Source of the DNA: Omphiscola glabra
Taxonomy: Eukaryota > Mollusca > Gastropoda > Lymnaeidae
Assembly: GCA_964017045.1 (NCBI GenBank)
Contig: OZ024797.1
Location: 14,465,562-14,529,561, forward strand
Reading direction: 5' to 3'
DNA length: 64,000 nucleotides
This document shows positions 47,587-59,500 of the stretch, one piece after another; within the stretch, counting starts at the first letter, position 1; every line of letters begins with the position of its first letter. Below the pieces are notes generated by a model. The model saw only the letters and a program-made list of their open reading frames with translations. It did no database searches and was not told where the DNA came from. Both the position numbers and the translations under genes were made by a program.

Positions 47587-50500
47587 ATGCTGGGTCAACA
47601 GTTAAGGACAACAGTTCCTGATACAATTAAGATAATATTTTGCCATTTTTGTTTTCGGCGGTTAAGTTCAACTCAAACTTCATCCTGGTCCTTACTGTCA
47701 AGAAAGGTATTTTTTAAAAAAAAAAAAATTAAAATTTACAAGTACTATTTATTTCTTTGCTATATAAATATATTTCATTCAGCTGTAAAATTTTGATAAC
47801 TTACCTGCCTTTGAAATGCTCTCATTTTTATATTTGTTCTTTTTCCATGGAAAGAAAAATGTAGAAAAAATAGTTCCCTGTAATACGAGACAGAAATTAC
47901 ACGTGAGTGTTCTGAACCACGGAGCAACACAAGAACATCCACCACCTTCCAGTCACATAGAACCAGCAGAGTGGAATCAACCATTTCAGTTGCCCGAGCC
48001 TGAGATAGACTGGCCTTTTTTGCTGAGTTCTGCAAATACTGAAGCTATAGTTAACAACATCAGCAATAGAAAGGGGATAGGAGATATCCATAGAGTGGTA
48101 TGGTTTTTATAATAGCATAGTGTAGTTTTGATTCCTGAGTAAGTCTTCTTAAATGTGGTCATACCATGATTATCTGTAGCCCCACCTGGGGGGACTACAA
48201 TTTCCTGGTATCTTTGTCCCTTTAAGTGTCAGATTTTTAACATTTATTTAATTTTCAATCCAAATATTCTGCAGAAAATTAAGTAATTTAATGGGGGAAA
48301 AATATGACTCACCCTGCTAAACAAATTTATATTGCCAAAATTGCAGCAAAAGACAAGTTTTGCTTGATCCTGTTCGATGATAATTTGTGATGAGTTAACA
48401 TTGGAAAAAAATCATGCAAACCACTTTTTTTCTATTTTAACAGCTAGAATTGTCACAGTCATTAGCTGCCGAACACAATGTAAGTATTTTCAAAGGCTAT
48501 TTTTATTTCTTCATCCTATAATTTCTTGCAGTTAAAACTATTTCCTAATGATAAAATTTATTGTTACTGTATTTGCTCATTCATATGACTGTTAGTTTGT
48601 AAGCTGACCCCCTTGGCTGAGAAAAGCTGAAAAATGTGTAACCCACTCAACACCATACCCCATCAAATGGTATGCTAATGGAGGCAGTACATAACTAAAT
48701 AAACAAAAAATTAAATTTTGAAATCCGAACTTAAAAAAAAATAAATTCTAGTGTGAGTAAAAAGCCCTAAAAAGTATAAAAAATATACTGCATTATGTAT
48801 AGCATAGATTATGGCATGTCTACTGGTGTATTAAATGGTAAACATACCTGACATTTTGAAAAACAGGACTTGTGTTATGTACAATACCAATTTCATTATT
48901 CAGTGTAGGTACTTCGACAATCTCAGCAGGGAAGTAGCAAAATGAGGACAAAACATTTGACCCTATTTAGCAGACAACCAATTTTGTGCATTGCGTTATC
49001 TTTTTTTTTTTCCATTACTTATTTCTTCATTGTTTTCTATAATAGAATCAGTGTTCATGGAGAAAATTATAAAAATCTCCAATGACCCGCTCATAAGCAG
49101 ACCACCACACTGATTCCCCTGAAATATTTCCAAAAAAATTCAGCTTATGAATGTGTATATGTGGTAATCATTAGAGGCAATGGAGCTCCGTAGAAGTGTT
49201 TCCTGGAACCTTTATTCAATGTGGCCCCAAAATTTACTCTACCTTCTGTATGACTCTCAACAGGTGGATAAGAAAGAGCACATAAGGCAGCAACTTGTGG
49301 CGGAGGCTTTAGACATCCCAAACATGAGTCATCCCAATGCTGTGAGTTTTTGTAACTTTAGCTATCCCAAACATGAGTCATCCCAATGCTGTAAGTTTTT
49401 GTAACTTTAGTTATCCCAAAACATTAGTCATCCCAATGCTGTGAGTTTTTGTAACTTTAGCTATCCCAAACATGAGTCATCCCAATGCTGTAAGTTTTTG
49501 TAACTTTAGTTATCCCAAACATGAGTCATCCCAATGCTGTAAGTTTTTGTAACTTTAGTTATCCTGAAAATGAGTGATCCCAATGCTGTGAGTTTTTGTA
49601 ACTTTAGTTATCCCAAAAATGAGTGATCCCAATGCTGTGAGTTTTTGTAATAGGGAAATTCATTTATTTGACTAATATTTCATGAATCTACAAATAGTAA
49701 TTGATCAATGAATTTCTCTATTACTTTGCAAAGGATTAGTGCCCAAATTAGTTCAGTTATAAAGAAAAATAATTTGGGGTATGGGCATCTCTAGGTGGAC
49801 TTCATCTCTGACACTGGTGACAGGATCGGTGTATCAATTACTATTGGCTGGTAGATTGATGAAATATTTGTCTGATACTAATTAATTTCAAGGAATCCTT
49901 TTTTGGGGGGTTAAATTATTTAAGTTTTATTCTAAATGTTGTGACTGTATGAAATATATGCATTTATTTCATCTGTGCATTCAATAGATCATAGGAGATG
50001 AGTCAAAAGCTAGAGTTGTGGAACTTGTGGGTGAATTAAAAGGTATGACACAGTTGTAATTGTTTTGTTGCCCCTTCACTCCGTCATGGTGTAATGTCAG
50101 TGCTGGAGTTTGAATGATGATGAGCTTCTGAGACAAATTTATAGTGCCACTATTGCCGGATAAACACTTTACAGCTGTGGATAATTATTATACTTTATAT
50201 TTAAAAAAAAATTATGGATTCATTAAAATTCGTATCCCTCATTTAAGACATGACGCCATGTAGGAGTCAAAAGTTAAATACTTGTGCAGCATAACACACA
50301 ACACCATATGGGAGATAAAAGTTAAATACTTGTGCAACATAACACACAACACCATTTGGAGTCAAAATTTAAATACTTGTGCAACATAACACACAACACC
50401 ATATGGGAGTCAAAAGTTAAATACTTGTGCAACATAACACACAACACCATATGGGAGACAAAATTTAAATACTTGTGCAACATAACACACAACACCATAT

Positions 50501-53500
50501 GGGAGACAAAAGTTAAATACTTGTGCAACATAACACACAACACCATATAGGAGTCAAAAGTTAAATACTTGTGCAGCATAACACACAACACCATATGGGA
50601 GACAAAAGTTAAATACTTGTGCAACATAACACACAACACCATATGGGAGTCAAAAGTTAAATACTTGTGCAGCATAACACATAACACCATATGGGAGTCA
50701 AAAGTTAAATACTTGTGCAACATAACACACAACACCATATGGGAGTCAAAAGTTAAATACTTGTGCAACATAACACACAACACCATATGGGAGTCAAAAG
50801 TTAAATACTTGTGCAGCATAACACACAACACCATATGGGTGTCAAAAGTTAAATACTTGTGCAACATAACACACAACACCATATGGGAGTCAAAAGTTAA
50901 ATACTTGTGCAGCATAACACACAACACCATATGGGAGTCAAAAGTTAAATACTTGTGCAACATAACAAAACCATATGGGAGTCAAAAGTTGAATACTTGT
51001 GCAGCATAACACACAACACCATATGGGAGACAAAAGTTAAATACTTGTGCAACATGTCAATGTGTTTATAATTGCAGAGTTCAAAGACAAGCCCAGGAAC
51101 ATCAGTGAAATAGCAGGGAGTGGACTGAAGATGTTGAGACATGAGTGAGTGTAAAGGCCTGCCATAAGGCCTGCCATAAGGCCTGCCATAAGGCCTGCCA
51201 TAAGGCCTGCCATTTACCATATGAGGAGTTTTAAGGCTATACTTTGTTAGTTAATACTTTGTTCACTACAATCATATGTCATTAGTGAAATCATCTAACA
51301 GTTGGTGAATAAAACATGTCCACTGCATGTATCATTCATCCAAACTATAAAAACAAACATAATTCTGAAGTTTGGAAGCCACCCCCATTATCAAACTTGC
51401 CACCACTGTTACACTCCATAAAGATGCTGAAAATGCCTAGATTAGCCTAGATTGTGTAAAACAAAATTTATTAACATGCTTTTCCATAGGAACTTAACAT
51501 TTTCCTCTGGATCTAAGACTTACTACCTGGAAGATGAGCTTGCTGATCTAGAGAGAGCCATTGTGTCCTTCACAATTGACAGGCTATTCACTAAGGTATT
51601 TTTTTAATTTTTTTTTTTTTTTGAGCAGATGACTCTTGTAACTTGAGGAAAAACAGAAATATAAGAACCCCAAACTTAAAATTGTTTTTAATTCATAGTC
51701 CGGAAGGATTTCAGTTCAAGATAATCAGCACTTACAGGCAATGCCGTCCATTATCATCAGCACGTACAGGCAATGCCGTTCATTATCATCAGCATGTTCA
51801 GGCAATGCCATTCATAACAATCAGCACGTACAGGCTATGCTGTTCATTATTGTCAGCACGTACAGGCAATACCATTCATTATCATCAGCATTTACAGGCA
51901 ATGCCGTTCATTAACATCAGTAGGTTCAGGCAATGCCATTTGTTACAATCAGCACGTACAGCCAATGCCATTCATTATGATCAGCACATACAGGCAATGC
52001 CATTCATTATCATCAGCATTTACAGGCAATGCTGTTCATTATCATCAGCACGTACAGGCAATGCCATTCATTATCATCAGCACATACAGGCAATGCCATT
52101 TATTATCATCAGTGCGTACAGGCAATGCCGTTCATTACCATCAGCACGTACAGATAATGTCGTTAAGTTTGAATAAAACAGTTTTTTTTATCAGTACTTT
52201 ATATTTCTCCTAAAGATTTTATTTGTTCAAGCTGTCAAGTGCATTTTTTTATTACTTGTATAAAGTGTTAAGCCTTAAATTTACAATGGTTTTTGGTTTT
52301 TATTGACTATTTCTTTCATTACCCAACTTTTATAATCCCTGCAGGGCTTTGAACTTGTCTCTGTTCCTGATTTGCTTTACTCTGGAGTAATTGTAAGTTG
52401 TTCTTGTTTGCTTTGTTCTTAGATTCAAAGTTGTAAGAAATTATGTTTTTATTTACCGTTGTTAACACCGACTTCATCTGCTTGGTTTGGGATGAGAGTG
52501 GTGTGGGGTGAAAGTGGTGTAAGATGAGAGTAGTGTGGGATGAGAGTGGTGTGTGATGAAAGTGGTGCGGGGTAAAAGTGGTGCTGGGTGAAAGTGGTGC
52601 GGATGAAAGTGGTGTGGGGTGAAAGTGGTGCGGGTGAAAGTGGTGTGGGATGAAATTGGTGTGGGGTGAAAGTGGTGTAAGATGAGAGTGGTGTGGGATG
52701 AGAGTGGTGTGTGATGAAAGTGGTGCGGGGTGAAAGTGGTGTGGGATGAAATTGGTGTGGGGTGAAAGTGGTGTAAGATGAGAGTGGTGTGGGATGAGAG
52801 TGGTGTGTGATGAAAGTGGTGCGGGGTGAAAGTGGTGCGGGGTAAAAGTGGTGCTGGGTGAAAGTGGTGCGGATGAAAGTGGTGTGGGGTGAAAGTGGTG
52901 CGGGTGAAAGTGGTGTGGGATGAAAGTGGTGTGGGATGAGAGTGGTGTGGGGTGAGAGTGGTGAGGGGTGAGAGTGGTGTGGGATGAGAGTGGTGTGGCA
53001 TGAAAGTGGTGTGGGGTGAAAGTGGTGTGAACGATATTGCCATAGAGCCTCACTTCCAAGATTTGAAATGTTATGACATGACAGCTCCACTGAATCCCCA
53101 AAAATGGTCCATGTTCCAACAGAACAGCTGTGGTTTCAAGACGACCTCTGGGCGCAGTCAAGTCTACCAACTCCATGACCAGTGTTTGAATGGGGCCTGC
53201 CTGGCAGGGACTGCAGAGATGTCATTGGCAGGTTTGTTCATAATGTCCAAATTTTTGTTTTGTACTTGTACTGTTTTTAAGTATTTGAAGCAATCTCATT
53301 TTTGTAAACGACTCTCAGAAATCAATTAGATATAATCAAAGAGTGTTGACCATCAATAAGAAACACTCTGACACTTCTAACCTTAAATTCTACTGTGTCT
53401 TTACTGCAGGCTACTTTATGAATGAAATAATTCCACTGGGACAGTTACCTAAAAGGTAAGTAGATTCTTCCTTAGGACCTGGGCACTGGGTTTACGAATG

Positions 53501-56500
53501 GACTGAGCACTGGGTTTATGGATGGACTGAACTTTGGGTTTATGGATAGACTGAGCTTTGGGTTTATGGATGGACTGAGCTTTGGGTTTATGGATGGACT
53601 GAGCACTGGGTTTATGGATGGACTGAACTTTGGGTTTATGGATGGACTGAGCACTGGGTTTTTGGATAGACTAGATGGAGATTTGGTTTTATGGATGGAT
53701 GGAGAGTTGGGTTTATGGTTTAGCTTTTCAACTGACTTGTACATATAAAAAATAGATAAGATAAATAAAAGAAATTCAAGTATTTAATTCATGGAAAGTT
53801 AACTATTTCATGACCATTAAAACAGTATATATTTTTTTAATGACAGTTTTTATGTGCACTCAATCACCATAAAATACAATCACCATAGAATACAACCACT
53901 ATAGAATACAACAACTATCTCACGACATTCTCTGCATGTTGTCCACTGTTTGAATTAAACGTGTGTTGTTCTCTTTATGGCAGGATGATGGCAGTCAGCA
54001 GATGCTACAGAGCAGAAGCCGCAGAGAAAGCCATTGAGAAAGGTCTTTACCGGGTTCATCATTTCACTAAGGTTTCATTTCCTTCTACTTCTACAATTTA
54101 TTTATCATATATTTTTTTGATGGGGAGTGTGCATCAATTTGCTGAGCATGCATCAATTTGCTGAGCGTGCATCAATTTGCTGAGCGTGCATCAATTTGCT
54201 GAGCGTGCATCAATTTGCTGAGCGTGCATCAATTTGCTGAGCGTGCATCAATTTGCTGAGCGTGCATCAATTTGCTGAGCGTGCATCAATTTGCTGAGCG
54301 TGCATCAATTTGCTGAGCGTGCATCAATTTGCTGAGTGTGCATTGATTGAAATAATGGAGGAGGTAATTTTTAAATGTTGTTGGTTTTAATTTAATCATA
54401 CGAATTATGAGAATGATTGAAATAATGGAGGAGGTAATTTTTAAATGTTGTTGGTTTATTTCTAAAATTTGGAATCATGATTGTTGGTTTGATTGAAATT
54501 CCATCTTGGCAAACACTTTTGTCAAAAAGTTGTTGTTGTCTTTTCAAGACAATGATAAACAGATATTTTTGTATCCAGGAATGCCCATGCAGAATATTGT
54601 TATTCTAAAGCTACAGAGAACAGAGATTTGCAGCGGCTGAGATGTCTATATTACTTCTCTTTTATTCTAATTCCATTTCAATTTGGGGTGTTTAACTGGT
54701 GTCCAAATCATGATAACTTAATGGTATCAATGTATGAAAGCACCGCTATCCACAGAGTTGAATGTCATTTTGAGGCCTTATCGGTGTCAGTCATGTCATT
54801 TTAAGACATTAGCAGTGTCGTTATCTACAGATCACTAAAAATAATTACCCCCCCCCCTTTTTTTTTTCTTCTTCCCATTTCCTTTTTGTGCCCAGGATCA
54901 CACTAACAACTGACCAGCGTAACACACTAACAACTGACCAGCATAAGTTGATTATGTTGAAATCTTTGTTACAGGTGGAGATGTTTGGACTAACAGCCAA
55001 TGAAGATGGAACAGAGAGCGAGAAACTACTTCAAGAAATATTGTCTATTGAGAAGGAGCTCTTCTTTGATTTGGGACTTCATTTCAGGTAAGAAATCCTA
55101 TAGATGCTGTTTTTTTGAAATGATGGTCATGGTTATTTGACAGTGTTGTAGCTGCATAATAGTTTTGAGACCATCGTCCAAAAAAAAAGTGGAACGAATC
55201 ATGAGGTAGTTATTTTGGCTGACACCCCCCCCCCCACCCCCCCGGGTAACAATGGTCTAATGTTAATAGGACTTGCAGGACAGAGTAGATAGACGATTGT
55301 CAGACCAAGTTGGCTTTCATCTTTCTGGGCTGACAGACATACTAACCTAGTTGTTCTGTCTGCCCAAGAATAGCAGACATGTTGGGTTGACGAGTCAGTT
55401 TGTTGTAGGAGTTTTCCTTACAGCAGCCTTTGGTATTTCCAAACCACGCATGAGACAGTGTATCTATTTTTTCCCCATAACTGAGAGTAATCCTGTACAT
55501 CAGGCCTGCACAACTCAACATGTAAGGCGTGACCGTAATACTTTATGAAACACTTGTGCGGACCATAATACTTTATGAAACACTTGTGCGGGCCATAATA
55601 CTTTATGTTACACTTGTGCGGGCCATAATACTTTATGAAACACTTGTGCGGGCCATAATACTTTATGAAACACTTGTGCGGGCCATAATACTTTATGAAA
55701 CACTTGTGCGGACCATAATACTTTATGAAACACTTGTGGGGGGCCATAATACTTTATGAAACACTTGTGGGGGCCATAATACTTTATGAAACACTTGTGG
55801 GGGCCATAATACTTTATGAAACACTTGTGCGGGCCGAAAGATGATGGGACGGGGGGGGGGAGCTATTAAGAAAATAATAATAAAGAACATTTCGTTACTT
55901 CGTGGGCCACCAAGTGTGTGCTGGGGGGCAGCATATGGCCCGCGGGCCGTATGTTGTGCAGGCCTGCTGTAGATAAATGAACATCCAGCATTTTGGTCTG
56001 AAGTCACACATGCTACCATTGCAGTCATACCATTGCAGTCATACCATTGCAGTCATACCATTGCAGTCATACCATTGCAGTCATACCATTGCAGTCATAC
56101 CATTGCAGCCACACCATTGCAGCTGTGCCATTGCATGGTGTTTAAAAATTTACTGATGAATACTGAAACATTTTTTTACTGATTATAATTTGTTTTAGTT
56201 GTTTGATTTTCAAAGGAAAAAACAAAAAGTAAGCTCAGTTTTGAGTGTTAAAAGATTTAACTGTTTTGAGGTCCATCCACCAGAATTTTAGACATGCCGA
56301 CCCAAGAGTTGGGAGCCCCTGCACACAAAAAGTTTGACATTGAGGCCTGGATGTGTGGCAAGCAAATGTGGGGAGAGGTGAGATATGTGTGGGATACAGA
56401 AATAGAAACCTGGCCAAAATCTGTCAGTCTGTTTATTCAAATTCTACAGATCAGTGCTACTACAGGGTCGGGGGGGGGGGGGTGGGGGGGGACATTTTGT

Positions 56501-59500
56501 TTTGAAACATTTCATTAGATCATGTGCCATAAAAGCATTGAATTTTTATTTTGATGTTAACCCATTCCTGATGGCAGCACCATCTCTGGAGTTAATTTAT
56601 TACTCCTCGACAAAGGGAAGTAACTCTGTTTTTGCCAATGGTCTACATTTCCTAAATATTAATTGATATTAATCAACTGAGGATAAATGCACCCAGAAAT
56701 GAATTAGGTTTAATTTTAAAAAATATAACATTAGCGCGAACAAATAACAAGCAGTGATTTAAAAATCCATTTTTGTCACCTCGTATGAACATGTGCTAGA
56801 TACAAATGCACCATACTAAGTTCACTAGATATAGACATCATACTAAGCACACATAGATATAGACGCACGGTACTAAGCACACATAGATATAGATGCACAG
56901 TACAATGATAACCCACATAATCAATGAAAGCTTGTCTTCTGGCACTGTTCCATCTATTTGTAAGACAGCTGTCATCAAACCATTGCTTAAGAAGCCTGAT
57001 TTGGATGAATATAATTTTAAAAAACTACAGACCTGTATCTAACTTATCATTTTTATCTAAAGTCATTGAAAACTAGTTCTTAAACAACTTTTTGCTTACT
57101 TAAATGACCACTCTCTTGTCAGTCCTAATTAGTCAGCCTATAGACCTTTCCACAGCACTGAGACAGCTCTCTTGAGAGTCACCAATGACCTCTTGCTCGC
57201 ATTGGACAGTGGTAATGTCTCCCTCCTGATCCTCTTAGATCTCAGTGCGGCCTTTGACACTATTGACAATGAAACCCTTTACAAACCCCTTGAAAATTAT
57301 TTTGGAATTTCTGATTCGGTTTTGGCTTGGTTTAGGTCGTACCTCTCCGATAGAATGCAGGCGGTCTCTGTCGATGAATGTCTCTCCGGCAGTGCTGATT
57401 TGGTGTATGGAGTGCCACAAGGGTCAGTTTTGGGCCGGTTTCTATTCACATTGTATACCACTGCTCCCCTTGCTTGGGACGCATGCTGTTGAGAGCCAGT
57501 CATTCGCAGATGACATGCGGCCATACAAAAATACCCATCCCTCTCTTGTAGATTCCGCTGTCCAGACTTTGCGTGAGTGCCTTGGTGATGTCAAGTCTTG
57601 GATGACACTCAGCAAGTTGAAGTTTAATGATGACAAAAATATGGGAAGTTCCTCAATGTTTTTTAGAAATAAGAGACAATGCAAATTTGAAAATTTCAGA
57701 CTTAGGCTTTAAGAGAGTTACAGTTAGACTACTTCACTACACACACAAACTTTAAGAAAGTTAGTTACACTACACACATAGACTTTAAGATAGTTACACT
57801 ACACACATAGACTTTAAGAGAGTTACAGTTACACTACACACATAGACTTTAAGAGAGTTGCAGTTACACTACTTCACTACACACATAAACTTTAAGAGAG
57901 TTACAGTTACACTACACACATAGACTTTAAGAGAGTTACAGTTACACTACACACATAGACTTTAAGAGAGTTGCAGTTACACTACTTCACTACACACATA
58001 AACTTTAAGAGAGTTACAGTTACACTACACACATAGACTTTAAGAGAGTTACAGTTTCACTACACACATAGCTAAGTGGATCAAAGATACTCACATTACC
58101 GATTTGGTGACATATTTCATTTTGCGTATAAATATATGGTATCTGCTTTATTTATAAGGTATATTTATAACATAACATTCCATCAGTGACAAGCTCCCAA
58201 AAATGTTTAAAATTCCACATTCAGGGTGATAGTGTTCAAATTTCTTAGCCCACTCAAGAGGTAAGAACTTAAAGACATAAATTAAAAAAGACTTCTGTAT
58301 CCTTCCTGGCCGAGGCTTTGCTCCCCAGGCACTTTCAATATTTCAGCTCTTTCTATCTTTAACAATCCATGTTTCACCTTTCTGCAAGCTTACCTATGTA
58401 AACAGAGTAGTTGAAGAGCTAAGAAATTATCATTCCCTCAAGAATTTTAAATGTCACTGTCAGTTGTTCATTTTATAGTTCCTGATTTTTATAGTTTATG
58501 ATTTTTGTAATTTATGATTTTTATAGTTGATGATTTTTATAGTTCATGATTTTATGGTTTATGATTTTATAGTGTCTAGGTGTTCTATCATTAGCTAAAA
58601 TGAAAAATTTTTAATCTTGCCATGTACCAGCAAGCTTTGAGTGGTTTGGAAAGAAGAAAAAAATGCATGTGTCATCATTTAAGAAACTTGAGATGCCCGA
58701 GAATTGTTAAGCTATTGTTCTGAAATTTATCTGGGACTATATCCAACTCTTGAACACTCACTCAAACCACACACACACGCACACACAAAGCCAAAGCAAC
58801 TGAAAAAATGACTTGAGATGTTCTTTTATGTCTGACACAGAGATTTAGAGGGAGGAATCATATCACACAAACCACTTATCATATCACACAAACCACTTAT
58901 CATGTCACACAAACCGCTTATCATGTCACACAAACCGCTTATCATGTCACACAAACCACTTACCATATCACACAAACCACTTATCATATCACACAAACCA
59001 CTTATCATGTCACACAAACCACTTATCATGTCACACAAACCACTTATCATGTCACACAAACCGCTTATCATGTCACACAAACCATTTACCATGTCACACA
59101 AACCACTTACCATATCACACAAACCGCTTATCATGTCACACAAACCGCTTATCATGTCACACAAACCACTTACCATGTCACACAAACCACTTACCATATC
59201 ACACAAACCGCTTATCATGTCACACAAACCACTTACCATGTCACACAAACCACTTACCATATCACACAAACCGCTTATCATGTCACACAAACCGCTTATC
59301 ATGTCACACAAACCACTTACCATGTCACACAAACCACTTAACATGTCACACAAACCACATATCATGTCACACAAACCGCTTATCATGTCACACAAACCAC
59401 TTGAGTGAGTGGAGTAGAAATGAAGCCAACATTTCAGATATGGAAATGCATGATTTTAAATTCATCTGTTACTGAGTCTTCCACTAATCACTGAGGTCCA

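Noticed and set aside
52319..53176. 285-codon minus-strand His/Pro/Ser-rich frame, suggestive of a mucin
   Set aside because: Antisense of the 15-16-bp array and of SARS2 exon 9.
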